DNA of 64,000 nt from Mesorhizobium sp. 113-3-3. GTDB taxonomy: Bacteria > Pseudomonadota > Alphaproteobacteria > Rhizobiales > Rhizobiaceae. This document shows positions 9,022 through 18,737 of this stretch, in pieces. The DNA lies in contig NZ_AP023243.1 of assembly GCF_016756495.1 (NCBI RefSeq), positions 5,708,501 through 5,772,500 of the forward strand, written 5' to 3'. Position numbers and translations under genes: made by a program. The notes beneath the pieces are model-generated. The model was not told the origin of the DNA and ran no database searches. It saw only the letters and a list, made by a program, of their open reading frames with translations. Each line of letters opens with the position of its first letter. Position 1 is the stretch's first letter.

Positions 9022-10052
9022 AGGAGCCCGCGACGGTTGCGGCCGAACCGTTGCTGGAGAGCTCCGACTTTTTCGAACTGCTGCGGCGCCTGGAGCAGCG
9101 CGGTGGATTGTTCGGCCATTCCGGAACCGCCGACCGCGAGCCGGCGAGACTTGGCCAGCATGTACGGCTGAGCTTCTCGGCCCGCGATGTCGTCAAGCTC
9201 CAGGACGCCGGGGAGAAGGCCGTCGCGCGGGTGACCGTCGCCAATCTCGGGCTGCTCGGACCGGAAGGACCGATGCCACTGCATCTGACACGCTGGGTGC
9301 TCGACCGGCTGTCGCAGCGCTGGTTCACCGGGGCCGATGCTGAGCAGACCAGCGACACGACGTTCGTCGATTTCATCAACATCCTGCAGCACCGCATGAT
9401 AGCCCTTTACTATCGCGCCTGGGCCGACGCGCATCCGGCGGTGCAGGTCGAACGATCCGTCGGCGGGCGGGTTCGCGCCATGCTGGAGGCAATGACCGGG
9501 ATCGGCCTCCCCGGCACGCAGGATCCCGAACTCGACACCGTACGGCTGCGACAGGCCGGATCGCTCGCCAGCCAGGTCGACGGCGTGGAGCGGCTGACGC
9601 TGTTTCTCGCCACCGCCTTCAAGGTGCCGGTGCAGATCAAGGAATTCGTCGCCGCCTGGATCACCATTCCGGCGGCACTGCAGACACGTGTCGGCAAGGC
9701 TTATGCCGGGCTCGGACGCGGCGCGACGATCGGGCCGCGGGTCTTCAGCCGCCAAAGCAGGATCGAATTGCGCGTCGGTCCGCTGAGCCTCGACGACTTC
9801 AGGTCGTTCCTGCCCGGCGAACGGCGTCTTGGCCTGTTCAAGAAGGCGGTGCGCGACATGATCGGCGAGACGCTCGACGTCGATTTGCGCATCGTGCTCG
9901 CGCGCGACGCCGTGCCCCCGCCACGGGTCGGAACCGTCCAGCTTGGCCGGACGGCCTGGCTGGCGCGTCCCGTCGAAAAGGGTGACGCCGACGATCTCAG
10001 GCTGCACACCATTGTCGGCTGGCGGCCGCAAATGGCGGAGGCGGCCGCATGA
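8985..10052 (+). CDS. tssG: TssG, T6SS baseplate protein (ImpH)
   Basis: A baseplate wedge protein that binds TssF and contacts TssK. 355 residues, normal length. Family features: the FFELLRRLEQRGGLFGH segment (about 28-44), RLGQHVRLSFSARDV, LGLLGPEGPMPLHLT and the DFINILQHRMIALYYRAWA stretch (about 129-147). ATG at 8985 has AGGAGG about 8 bases upstream, inside the end of tssF. The stop overlaps the tagH start in an ATGA arrangement. Confidence 0.95.
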   Translation: MADDARQSLPDLKEPATVAAEPLLESSDFFELLRRLEQRGGLFGHSGTADREPARLGQHVRLSFSARDVVKLQDAGEKAVARVTVANLGLLGPEGPMPLHLTRWVLDRLSQRWFTGADAEQTSDTTFVDFINILQHRMIALYYRAWADAHPAVQVERSVGGRVRAMLEAMTGIGLPGTQDPELDTVRLRQAGSLASQVDGVERLTLFLATAFKVPVQIKEFVAAWITIPAALQTRVGKAYAGLGRGATIGPRVFSRQSRIELRVGPLSLDDFRSFLPGERRLGLFKKAVRDMIGETLDVDLRIVLARDAVPPPRVGTVQLGRTAWLARPVEKGDADDLRLHTIVGWRPQMAEAAA

Positions 10053-11506
10053 GCCTGCTGCTGACGCTCGAACAAGGCCCGCGCTCGCAAGTGGTCAGGC
10101 AGACCCGGCTGGACGAGGGCGAATTGGTGATCGGGCGCAGCGCCGATGCCGGCTGGCAGATCGACGACCCGGACATGTTCGTCTCGCGCGCGCATTGCAA
10201 GATCAGCGGCGGCCGGGATGGCTATTTCATCACGGACACGTCGAGCAGCGGATTGTTCGTCGATGACTCCGACAGCCCACTGGGACCTGGCAGGTCGTTG
10301 CGGCTGCAGAGCGGCATGCGGCTGCGCATGGGCGACTATGTGATCCATGTCGAGGTTCAATCCAAAGCGGCCCGGACGTCGGTTGGCCCAGCCCCGCTCG
10401 CGAGCTCCACGCCTGCGTGGTCATCGCCGGGAGCGCGGGCGCCTGCCAGCATCGGCGGCGACGACTTCTTCTCGGCCAAGGTCGAGGAAGAACCGCGCCC
10501 GCCACGCCCGGCGGACCTGCCGAACCCGTTCGAACAGCCTGTCCCCGGGGCTTATGATCGCGCATCGAACCAACGCAGTTCGCCTGCCTTTGACGATCCG
10601 TTCAGCCTCGACCCGGTGGCGACGTCGCAATCCAGTGATATCGCTGCTCCAGGTGGTCAGCCGGATCCGTTCGGGTTCGGCGAAATGCCTTCGCGCAACG
10701 ATGCGTCCGGGCATGCGGCAAAGCCGGCCAGCTTCGATGACGATTTCAGCTTCGGGCCGGCCGCCGCTCCGCCTCTCGCCAACGGCGCCGACCCGGCGGG
10801 ACGTGTGCAGCATCCGGCTGAAAAGCCGCGCGCCGGGCATCCCTGGGATGCGCCGGTGCAGGCGGCCGAGCCCCCGCCGCGCCGCGCCGCGCCGACGCCC
10901 AGGCCGGCGCGCCTGGCGCAGCCCGCACCCAGCGACATGGCGCTTCGTGCAGCGTTCCTGCGCGGCATGGGCGTCGAGGAGGCCGATTTTCCCGGCCGCG
11001 ATCCGATCGCCGAAATGGAAAAATTCGGGCGCGAATACCGGCTGATGCTGGATGGCTTGATGCAGCTTCTGCGCAAGCGCGCCGAGGAGAAGGGAAGCGC
11101 GCGCGTCGCCCAGACGGTGGTCGGCGCTTCCGAGGTCAACCCGCTCAAATTCCTGCCGACGGCGGAGGATGTCATCGTCACCATCATCTCGGAACGCAGT
11201 CCGGGCTTTCTCTCCGGCGAGGCGGCGATCGACGATGCGGTAAAGGATCTTGCACAGCATCACGTACGCGCCTGGCGAGGCGTTCAGGCTGCGCTTCGGC
11301 GCATGATCGACCGTTTCGATCCGGCCGCGATCGAGGAAGAGCTCAAGTCCAATTCCGCCATCGGCAATCTGCTCTCCGGCGGACGTAACGCCAAGCTGTG
11401 GGAGCTCTACCAGAAACGCCATCGCGACATCGCCCAGAGCGCGGAATCGAGCTTCCTTGGCGAGATCGGCGCAGACTTCAGGAACGCATATGAAGAGGAG
11501 GAGTAG
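10049..11506 (+). CDS. tagH: TagH/Fha, FHA-domain regulator of T6SS (copy 1)
   Basis: FHA proteins read phosphothreonine marks made by PpkA and promote T6SS assembly. The N-terminal FHA domain (about 1-100) contains the GR and SRAH binding elements (VIGRSADAG; FVSRAHCKISG). A long Pro/Ala-rich linker (about 110-290) follows, then the C-terminal T6SS-specific domain with LMLDGLMQLLRKRAEEKG and NPLKFLPTAEDV. ATG overlaps the tssG stop (ATGA), and the stop is 3 bases before tssJ. A second shorter paralogue is encoded at 26301-27374. The kinase and phosphatase are encoded downstream at 32835-36160. Confidence 0.92.
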   Translation: MSLLLTLEQGPRSQVVRQTRLDEGELVIGRSADAGWQIDDPDMFVSRAHCKISGGRDGYFITDTSSSGLFVDDSDSPLGPGRSLRLQSGMRLRMGDYVIHVEVQSKAARTSVGPAPLASSTPAWSSPGARAPASIGGDDFFSAKVEEEPRPPRPADLPNPFEQPVPGAYDRASNQRSSPAFDDPFSLDPVATSQSSDIAAPGGQPDPFGFGEMPSRNDASGHAAKPASFDDDFSFGPAAAPPLANGADPAGRVQHPAEKPRAGHPWDAPVQAAEPPPRRAAPTPRPARLAQPAPSDMALRAAFLRGMGVEEADFPGRDPIAEMEKFGREYRLMLDGLMQLLRKRAEEKGSARVAQTVVGASEVNPLKFLPTAEDVIVTIISERSPGFLSGEAAIDDAVKDLAQHHVRAWRGVQAALRRMIDRFDPAAIEEELKSNSAIGNLLSGGRNAKLWELYQKRHRDIAQSAESSFLGEIGADFRNAYEEEE

Positions 11507-11509
11507 GAC

Positions 11510-11962
11510 ATGATCGACAGACGCGAATTCGTCGTTGCCCTCGGCGCTACGGGGCTGCTTGCGGCTTGCCAGAGCGGCCCGCCGAAACCATCGGTTATCA
11601 CGGTCAACGTGACCGGAGGCGCCGGCATGAATCCAGGACCGGGCGGCGGCGACAGGCCGGTGACGGTACTGGTGATGCGGCTTGCCAGCACCGGCAAGTT
11701 CAACTCGGCCGACTATTTCGCGCTGCAGGGCGACGCGGGCTCGGCGCTCGGTGCCGATCTCATCGGCTCCGACACGATCTCGGTCGCGCCAGGCAAGACG
11801 GCGGCCAAGACCATCACGGTGGAGCCGAACGCCGCGGCGCTCGGCTTCGTGGCGCTGATCCGCGAGCCGGGCGGACGCAACTGGCGCACGACCAAATCGG
11901 TATCGCCAGGCTCGAAATTCACCATCAACGTCAGCCTCGGCAAAGGCGGCATTTCCGCCTAG
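11510..11962 (+). CDS. tssJ: TssJ, T6SS outer-membrane lipoprotein
   Basis: TssJ anchors the membrane complex to the outer membrane and binds the periplasmic part of TssM. The 150-residue product starts with a lipoprotein signal peptide: lipobox LAAC with the acylated Cys at 20. The basic region reads DRREF, resembling a twin-arginine motif, so Tat export is possible. The mature beta-sandwich contains VITVNVTGG and the VTVLVMRLAS strand, as in the family (IPR for SciN-like lipoproteins). A strong ribosome-binding site, GAGGAGGAG, precedes ATG. Only one TssJ is present although TssL and TssM are duplicated. Confidence 0.9.
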   Translation: MIDRREFVVALGATGLLAACQSGPPKPSVITVNVTGGAGMNPGPGGGDRPVTVLVMRLASTGKFNSADYFALQGDAGSALGADLIGSDTISVAPGKTAAKTITVEPNAAALGFVALIREPGGRNWRTTKSVSPGSKFTINVSLGKGGISA

Positions 11963-12001
11963 CGACAGGGCTGGAGATGGTTGTGTGCAGAAAGTAGTGG
12001 C

Positions 12002-13336
12002 ATGAGCGATGCAAACAGGGTGCTGTGGTCGGAGGGTCTGTTTCTCAGGACCCAGCACTTCCAGCAGCAGGATCGGTTCTTCGAGGGCATGGTGCGCGGC
12101 GCATTGCAGGCCGGCCAGCTCCATACTTTCGGCTTCCAGCAACTGACCCTCGACCAGTCGCTGCTCGACGCCGGCCAGGTCTCGATCGTGTCCGCCCGGG
12201 GCATTTTCCCGGACGGCACGCCTTTCGCCATCCCGGAACTGATGGATGCGCCGAAGCCGTTGCCGGTCACGGCCGACACCGGCGCCGGGCCGGTGCTGGT
12301 CGCATTGCCGCTAGAGCCACCCGGTGGCGTCGGATTCGATCCGGCGCATGCGGCATCGACGGGCGCGCGCTACCACGGCAAGATCGTTTCGGTGCGCGAC
12401 GCCGTCCAGAGCGGCGCCGATCCGGAAGAGATCGAGATCGCCCGGCCGCAAGCCGCCCTGCTCGCGCCCGGCAAATCGGTCGGCGGTTATACCGCCTTGC
12501 CGATCGTCGACATAAAGGGTGTGCGCGCCGACGGCGGCATCTCGCTCGATGAGACGTTCCTGCCGCCGACGCTGATCACCGGCGCGGTTCACTGGTACCG
12601 GCAATTGCTGCAGGAGGTCGTCACCGGCCTCGACCAGATCGCCGAAGCGCATGGCAAGATGGTGATGGGCGGTGCCGGCCGCAGCGTCGAAGACCTTTTG
12701 ATGCTGCACCTCGCCAATGCCGCTCGCCCGCGGCTCGCCCATATGCTCGCGCAGGATGTCTTTCATCCGGCCGAACTCTATCTCGAACTGGCCGGTTTGG
12801 CCGGCGAGATGGCTACCTACGGCTCGAGCTCGCGGCGGCTCGGCGAATTGCCGGCCTACGACCACATGGCGCCCGGCCCCGCCTATATGGCGCTGGCCGA
12901 CGCCTTGCGTTCGCTCATCCTGAGCCTGCGCTACATCGAGCCGAAATCGCGCGCGCTGCCGGTCATGCGGCATGCGACCAATGTCTGGAAAGTGCGCATC
13001 GACAACCCGAAGCTCCTGGTCGCCAGCCGCATCGTCATCCGCGTCGGATCGGAACTGTCGGAAGACGCGCTGCGCAAGATCTTCGTCAACCAGGCGACAG
13101 TCGGCTCCGCTGACCAGTTCGAAGGTCTTTGGAAGTCGCGCCTGCCGGGCATACCGCTGAAACCGCTTCATTCGCAGCCACGCGAGATTCCCTATGATGG
13201 CGACCGGCTGTGCCTGGAGCTTGACCAGAAGAGCGAGCATTGGGCCTCGTTGCTCGACGCCCCCGGCTTCGTCATCGGCGTTTCCGGTGTCCTGCCGAGC
13301 GAGCCGCAGGTCGACTGCTACTCAGTGAACAGGTGA
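12002..13336 (+). CDS. tssK: TssK, T6SS baseplate adaptor (ImpJ)
   Basis: TssK connects the baseplate to the TssL/TssM membrane complex; its shoulder domain is related to phage receptor-binding proteins. The start MSDANRVLWSEGLFLRTQHF is the hallmark of the family. ATG at 12002 fits this; a TTG 21 bases earlier would add a seven-residue tail not expected in the family. 444 residues, normal length, with the usual C-terminal region (ELDQKSEHWASLLDAPGFVI). Its stop is 4 bases before tssL. Confidence 0.94.
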   Translation: MSDANRVLWSEGLFLRTQHFQQQDRFFEGMVRGALQAGQLHTFGFQQLTLDQSLLDAGQVSIVSARGIFPDGTPFAIPELMDAPKPLPVTADTGAGPVLVALPLEPPGGVGFDPAHAASTGARYHGKIVSVRDAVQSGADPEEIEIARPQAALLAPGKSVGGYTALPIVDIKGVRADGGISLDETFLPPTLITGAVHWYRQLLQEVVTGLDQIAEAHGKMVMGGAGRSVEDLLMLHLANAARPRLAHMLAQDVFHPAELYLELAGLAGEMATYGSSSRRLGELPAYDHMAPGPAYMALADALRSLILSLRYIEPKSRALPVMRHATNVWKVRIDNPKLLVASRIVIRVGSELSEDALRKIFVNQATVGSADQFEGLWKSRLPGIPLKPLHSQPREIPYDGDRLCLELDQKSEHWASLLDAPGFVIGVSGVLPSEPQVDCYSVNR

Positions 13337-13340
13337 GGCC

Positions 13341-14669
13341 ATGAGCCGGGATGATCCTTTCGGACTGTCGGAGGATCGCGAACGCACACGCATCAGGCTG
13401 GCGGGCGCCGCGCCTCGGCCGATGGCGCCACTGGCACCAGGCGCGCCGGTCAAAAGGGCGCGCGCCCATCCCAACACGCTCATCAACATCTTCGCGCCAC
13501 TGCTCGAATTCGCGCCCGAGCTCGAAAGCGCGCTGGCGCCGGAGAACCCGGAAGCGATGCGCACGCGCCTGCTCGACGAATTGGTTCAGGCGCGCGACGC
13601 CGCGATGGCAGCGGGCTCCTCCATGGAGCGCGCCGACCAGGCGGCCTGGGCCGTGGCGGCGTTGCTCGATGACCTCGCGCTGAACACGCCGTGGGGCGGC
13701 GCCAGCGCCTGGCCGCGCCAGCCGCTGGTGGTCATGCTGCGTGGCGACGTCGATGCCGGCACCCAGTTTTTCACCCGCCTTGACGAGCTGGAGCGCCATC
13801 CCAACCGCGACCGCGAAATGCTGGAGCTTCAGTATTACTGCCTGGCGCTCGGCTTCCGCGGCAAGTATCGGGTGCCCGGCCGCGCCGGCGACCGCTCGCT
13901 CAATGCCGTACGCGTGGCGGCGGCGCGCTTCCTGCGCAATGCCGACGCCGAGGACGCGCCGCTGTCGCCGAACTGGAAAGGCGTGATCGCTTCCGACGAG
14001 CCGCAGCGCTTCATCGTTCCGATCTGGGTGATGGCGCTTGCCGCCATTGTCGTCGCCGCTGTCGTTTATATCGGCCTGTCGATGGGCTTGAGCAGCCAGG
14101 CGGTCGAACTCTCCGCCCTCGTGCGCACGCTGCCGCCGGCCTCGCGCGCGGACGTTGCCCGCGCCGCGCCCAAGCAGGATGCGCCCGCACCTGAACCGCC
14201 GCAGCCAGTCGATTTCGCTCTGCTGCCCGCGTTCAAGGCCGGAGCGCCCGCGGGCCTCAAGGGCGCGCTCAGCGGCACCGAGAGCGTCTCGCTGGCCAAG
14301 CTGATCGTCCAGTCCTCCAACCCGGAGCTCTTCCAATCTTCGCGGCCGACACTGTCGCAAGGCTATGAGCCTCTGATCGAGTCGATCGCCAAGGTGATCC
14401 TCGCCAATCAGGAGCTGATCGGAAACATCACGATCGTCGGCCATACCGACAATGTACGCCTGCAACGGTCCAATCCGCTGGCGAGCAATCAGCGGCTCTC
14501 GGAGGCACGCGCCCAAACCATAGCGGACCTCCTGGTGCAGGCCGGCGTGCCACGGGAGCGCATCCAGTCCGAAGGCCGCGCCGACACCGATCCGGTGGCC
14601 GACAACTCGACGCGCGAGGGCCGCGCGCTCAACCGGCGCGTCGAGGTCCTGGTCGAGAAGAGGCTGTGA
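13341..14669 (+). CDS. tssL: TssL-OmpA, T6SS inner-membrane protein with peptidoglycan-binding domain (copy 1)
   Basis: A DotU-family component of the membrane complex. Domains in order: a disordered N-terminus with an RTRIR motif (about 15-19), a cytoplasmic DotU/TssL domain (about 45-220), one transmembrane helix (about 227-252, IVPIWVMALAAIVVAAVVYI), a Pro-rich linker, and a C-terminal OmpA-like peptidoglycan-binding domain with VGHTDNVR and LNRRVEVLVEKRL. This evolved TssL form anchors the complex to the cell wall. It starts just after tssK (GTGAGG ribosome-binding site) and precedes tssM by 1 base. A paralogue is at 27658-29172. Confidence 0.93.
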   Translation: MSRDDPFGLSEDRERTRIRLAGAAPRPMAPLAPGAPVKRARAHPNTLINIFAPLLEFAPELESALAPENPEAMRTRLLDELVQARDAAMAAGSSMERADQAAWAVAALLDDLALNTPWGGASAWPRQPLVVMLRGDVDAGTQFFTRLDELERHPNRDREMLELQYYCLALGFRGKYRVPGRAGDRSLNAVRVAAARFLRNADAEDAPLSPNWKGVIASDEPQRFIVPIWVMALAAIVVAAVVYIGLSMGLSSQAVELSALVRTLPPASRADVARAAPKQDAPAPEPPQPVDFALLPAFKAGAPAGLKGALSGTESVSLAKLIVQSSNPELFQSSRPTLSQGYEPLIESIAKVILANQELIGNITIVGHTDNVRLQRSNPLASNQRLSEARAQTIADLLVQAGVPRERIQSEGRADTDPVADNSTREGRALNRRVEVLVEKRL

Positions 14670-14670
14670 G

Positions 14671-17600
14671 ATGTTCATCCTGCGCTTCCTCTGGGCGGTC
14701 ATCACCTCGCGCTTTCTCTGGACCCTGATCGGCATTGCGCTGCTTTCGCTTTTGATCTGGGTGTTCGGCCCGATCGTCCAGGTCGGCCCGTACGCGCCCT
14801 TCGAATCCGACAATGTTCGCATCGCCATCATCGCGGGGCTGATCATCCTGTGGCTGATCTGGCTGATCATCGCGCAACGGCGCGCGATCCGCGCCAACCG
14901 CATGTTCGTCGCCGAGATCGCGGCACCCGTGGCCGAAAAGCAGCTCACCCCCGGCGAGGAGAGCGTTGCAGCCGTCGGTGCCAAGTTCGGCGAGGTGATG
15001 GCCGAGCTCAAGCGGCGCAAGCTCGGCGGACGGAAGTTCCTGCGCGAGATGCCGTGGTATGTGATCGTCGGGCCTCCGGCCACCGGCAAGACCACTGCGT
15101 TACGCCAGTCGGGCCTCAATTTTCCAATCGACCTGACCGACGATCTGCAGGGTGTCGGCGGCACGCGCAACTGCGACTGGTTTTTCTCCGAGAACGCGGT
15201 GCTGATCGACACGGCGGGCCGCTACGTCCAGCAGGAGAGCCAGCCGGACGTCGATGCCGTGGAATGGCTGGGCTTCCTGGACCTTCTGAAAAAGCATCGG
15301 GGTCGCCGCGCGCTCAACGGCGTCATTGTCGCGCTGTCGATCGATGCGCTCTCGGACGGCGACGAAGCGATCAAGGCGCACGGCCGCAAGATCCGCCGCC
15401 GGCTGGCGGAGCTCAACGATCGGCTGGAGATCCGTCTGCCTGTCTACCTGATGCTGACGAAAGCCGACCTGATCAAAGGGTTCGAAGCCTTCTTCGGCGG
15501 CTTGTCGACAAGCGCGCGCGAGCAGGTGTGGGGAACCACCTTTGCGCTGGATGCCCGCGTCAACGCCGGCATGATCCAGGCGGAGCTGGCCAGGCTCGGC
15601 ACCGAGCTGGAGCGAAGGTTGGTGCCGCGCCTTGAAGACGAGGAAAAGCTTGGCTCGCGCGCCGAGATCTTTCGCTTTCCGGCGCAGTTGGCGAGCCTCT
15701 GCGGGCCGATCCAGGTGCTGATCGAGGCCATGTTCGGCGAAAGCCGCTACGAGGAAGCCGCGTGGCTGCGTGGCCTTTATCTGACATCGGCGACACAGGA
15801 AGGCGCCCCCATCGACCGCCTGACGGCGGCGTTGTCATCTTCCTTCGGGCTGCCGCCGCGCCGCGCCATGCCGGCGGCGCGCGTCGAGAAGCGCAGCTTC
15901 TTCCTCAGGAACCTTCTCACCGAAGTGATCTTCAAGGAGGCCGGCCTCGGCACATTCGATCCGCTGGCGCAGCGCCGCCGCGCCTGGATCTGGCGCGGGG
16001 CCGCGGCCGCCTGTGCGCTCGCGGCCTTGCTGGCCGGCGGGCTGTTCACCTGGTCCTACCTCGACAACCGCAATGCGATCACCGAACAGGCCGGCCAGTT
16101 CGAAGCCCTGCAAGAGCCGCTCACCCAGGTCGCCGCCATCCCAGCCGCGGTCGAGCAGCCGACCATGGATGGCGCGCTGGCGGCGATGGACGCGGTGGCG
16201 GCCTCCCGAACGCCGCCACCGGACGCCGCCCATAACCTGCTCGGCCCGACCGCTTCGCCGGAGCTGGTGCGCGCGCAGACCGATACCTACGACCATGCGC
16301 TGCGCAACGTGCTCGAGCCGCATATGGTCGCCCTGCTCGAGGCCACGATGTGGCGGCAGATCCGCGATCCGGATTTCATGCTCGGCGCGCTGAAGACCTA
16401 CCGGATGATGACCGGCCTGTCGCAGATGGACACCGATTTCGTCCAGAACTGGTGGGTGAACAGCCTGCCGCAATTCGCGCCGGCTCCGCCTTTCCCCACG
16501 GCCGACGCCGAAGAGCATCAAATCGCCGCCATCCGCCGCATGGCCGTCGACGACAGCTACATCACCCCGGACAAGGCACTGGTGGCGGAGGCGCTGAAGA
16601 CCGTATGCACGATCTCGCTGCCGGAGCGCGCCTACAAGCAGCTCCTGGCCGACCCGGAGGTAGCAGCCGTCAAGGAATGGGTGCCGGCCAATTTCGCCGG
16701 GCCGAACGGCGCCAAGGTGTTCGCGCGCCGCTCCGACAAGACGTTGCGGGTCGGTGTCCCCGGCCCCTACACCTATGCGGGTTTCCACGACGCGATCCTC
16801 GACCGGGTCGAGGATGTCGCGGGACAGGCGGCCCTCGATCGCGCGGTGTTTGCCGGCGGCTGCTCGGAGAACTCGGAGACGTCGGTTTCGGCGCTCTCGC
16901 AGGATATCTTGAAGCTCTACTACGACGACTATATCGCCCAGTGGGACTCTTTTCTGCGTGACATGCGGCTTGCGCCGCTTACCGATCTCAACATCGCCAG
17001 TGAAAACCTCAAGGATCTTTCCAGCGCCGACTCCGCGCTGAAGCGCCTGTTGACGGCAGTGGTGCAGGAGACCGACCTCATCCGCTCCGACGAGGCGCCG
17101 GCCGACGACAAAAGTGGCGCCGCCGCCAAGACCGGCTCCAAGCTGCTCAGCAAACTCGGCAAGCTGGGCAAGGTGGTGACCTCGGGCGCCAAGCTCCTGC
17201 CGCGCGCCGGCTCCGCCAACCAGGTGGACATGACCGGCAGCCTGGTCGCCGAGCATTTCAAGCCTCTCAAAGGCACCATCGCCCAGGTCGACGGCCAGCC
17301 GCCGGCGCTCGACGCCGCTGTCGTGGCGCTGACGGCGCTGTCGAATGTGCTGCAGACGGTGACCGCCAATCCCGACCCGCAGGATGCCATCAAGAAGCAG
17401 GGCGGCCTCGCCGAACTGACGGGCGCGGTCGCCAGGCAGGCGCAGATCCTGCCTTCGCCGATCAACGAGTGGCTGGGCGGCATCGCCGGCGACACCAGCG
17501 GCCTGTCGCAGAAGGCCGTCACCAACGAGCTCAACGCCATCTGGCGGGCCGACATACTGCCCTTCTGCCAGGCAGCGCTCAACAACCGCTATCCGTTCAG

Positions 17601-18213
17601 CCCGGACAGCGCGGTCGATGTCAATGTGCGCGATTTTCAACGTCTGTTCGGACCGACCGGCCTGATCGATGCCTTCACCAACGACCATTTGATCAACTAT
17701 GTCGACACCGCCAGCGAGCCATGGAAATGGCGTGCCGATTTCGGCCTCGACCCAGCCGCGCTCGCAGCGTTCGAGCAGGCGAGGCATATCCGCGACGATC
17801 TGTTTCCGGGCGGCACCGGCCCGGTGATGAACTTCACGCTGGAGCCCAAGGACCTCTCCCCCAACGTGACGCGTGTCACGCTCAACCTCGATGGCCAGAG
17901 CCTCGTCTACTACAACAACGCAACCAGACCGCAGCCGATGACGTGGCCCGGCAAGGATGGCACCGGAGTGATCTCGCTCGCCTTCCAGCCGGTCGACGGC
18001 TCACCCGAAGTGATGCTCAACGAGACCGGCAGTTGGGCGTGGCTCAGAATGCTGCGCGGCGGCCGCTTCGCCGCGACCAAGCTCAGCGATGTCTACAGCC
18101 TGCGGCTCGGCACGAAGGGGATGTGGGCCGATTTCGAACTCAAAGCCGCCAGCGTCGAGAACCCCTACACGCTCGAAATGTTCAAGAAGTTCACATGTCC
18201 GCCGCAGATCTGA
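14671..18213 (+). CDS. tssM: TssM/IcmF, T6SS inner-membrane core protein (copy 1)
   Basis: The central membrane-complex protein bridging the inner membrane to TssJ. 1180 residues. Two N-terminal transmembrane segments (about 8-35 and 50-70), a cytoplasmic NTPase-like domain with Walker A GPPATGKTT at 134-142 and LIDTAGRY near 178, a third transmembrane helix (about 445-465), then a long periplasmic part ending in the beta-rich IcmF C-terminal domain. The Walker A is intact. It is preceded by AAGAGG and its 3' end overlaps tagF by 19 bases. A second, independently encoded TssM lies at 29172. Confidence 0.95.
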   Translation: MFILRFLWAVITSRFLWTLIGIALLSLLIWVFGPIVQVGPYAPFESDNVRIAIIAGLIILWLIWLIIAQRRAIRANRMFVAEIAAPVAEKQLTPGEESVAAVGAKFGEVMAELKRRKLGGRKFLREMPWYVIVGPPATGKTTALRQSGLNFPIDLTDDLQGVGGTRNCDWFFSENAVLIDTAGRYVQQESQPDVDAVEWLGFLDLLKKHRGRRALNGVIVALSIDALSDGDEAIKAHGRKIRRRLAELNDRLEIRLPVYLMLTKADLIKGFEAFFGGLSTSAREQVWGTTFALDARVNAGMIQAELARLGTELERRLVPRLEDEEKLGSRAEIFRFPAQLASLCGPIQVLIEAMFGESRYEEAAWLRGLYLTSATQEGAPIDRLTAALSSSFGLPPRRAMPAARVEKRSFFLRNLLTEVIFKEAGLGTFDPLAQRRRAWIWRGAAAACALAALLAGGLFTWSYLDNRNAITEQAGQFEALQEPLTQVAAIPAAVEQPTMDGALAAMDAVAASRTPPPDAAHNLLGPTASPELVRAQTDTYDHALRNVLEPHMVALLEATMWRQIRDPDFMLGALKTYRMMTGLSQMDTDFVQNWWVNSLPQFAPAPPFPTADAEEHQIAAIRRMAVDDSYITPDKALVAEALKTVCTISLPERAYKQLLADPEVAAVKEWVPANFAGPNGAKVFARRSDKTLRVGVPGPYTYAGFHDAILDRVEDVAGQAALDRAVFAGGCSENSETSVSALSQDILKLYYDDYIAQWDSFLRDMRLAPLTDLNIASENLKDLSSADSALKRLLTAVVQETDLIRSDEAPADDKSGAAAKTGSKLLSKLGKLGKVVTSGAKLLPRAGSANQVDMTGSLVAEHFKPLKGTIAQVDGQPPALDAAVVALTALSNVLQTVTANPDPQDAIKKQGGLAELTGAVARQAQILPSPINEWLGGIAGDTSGLSQKAVTNELNAIWRADILPFCQAALNNRYPFSPDSAVDVNVRDFQRLFGPTGLIDAFTNDHLINYVDTASEPWKWRADFGLDPAALAAFEQARHIRDDLFPGGTGPVMNFTLEPKDLSPNVTRVTLNLDGQSLVYYNNATRPQPMTWPGKDGTGVISLAFQPVDGSPEVMLNETGSWAWLRMLRGGRFAATKLSDVYSLRLGTKGMWADFELKAASVENPYTLEMFKKFTCPPQI

Positions 18214-18737
18214 TCGTGCCCGGCTTCTATGGCAAGATGCCCGCCACCGGCGATTTCGTGGCCCGGCGGCTGCCGGCGGATTTCGTGCGCTCTTGGGACC
18301 GCTGGCTGGCGCAGCACATCGTGCCGCTGTTCGGGGTGGAAACCTGGCCCCAGAGCAAGGCGTTGCGTTTCCTCAGTGGGCCTGGCTCCTTCGGCGCCTC
18401 GGCCGGCATCGTACTGCAAAGCGCCGACAGGGTTGGCCGGCAATTTCCATTGAGCGTCGTCGCAAGGCTCCCGGAGGCGCCTCTTAAGCTGGCTTTTGCG
18501 GACGCATGGTTCGAAAGCATCGAAAAGGCCGCCTTCGCCGCGCAACGGGGCGAGATGACGCCGGACGAACTCGACGCGGCGTTGGCCGCCCTGCCCGTTC
18601 CGCTTATCGATGGCGAGGACGATCTCATCGACGCGTTCGTGGCGTGGACGGCGCATACGGATATTTTCGACGTCGATCCGCGGGCGCCGCAGCCGACCTT
18701 GGAGCAGATCCTCGCCGCAAGCTGGGAGACCAGCTGA
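18195..18737 (+). CDS. tagF: TagF (ImpM), T6SS post-translational repressor
   Basis: TagF proteins restrain T6SS assembly until the threonine-phosphorylation pathway relieves them; in some alphaproteobacteria TagF is fused to PppA, but here it is separate. The 180-residue product has the family opening PGFYGKMPATGDFVARRLP (residues 9-27), the SWDRWLA segment and GPGSFGASAGIVLQSADRVGR. ATG at 18195 lies within the end of tssM, which sets the start far inside a longer open frame. The stop overlaps the start of the next gene (TGATG), so coupled translation is likely. Confidence 0.9.
   Translation: MSAADLIVPGFYGKMPATGDFVARRLPADFVRSWDRWLAQHIVPLFGVETWPQSKALRFLSGPGSFGASAGIVLQSADRVGRQFPLSVVARLPEAPLKLAFADAWFESIEKAAFAAQRGEMTPDELDAALAALPVPLIDGEDDLIDAFVAWTAHTDIFDVDPRAPQPTLEQILAASWETS

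Noticed and set aside
15835..17787. A 650-codon frame on the minus strand opposite tssM copy 1
   Set aside because: It is a shadow frame of a confirmed TssM gene; no motif or signal supports it.
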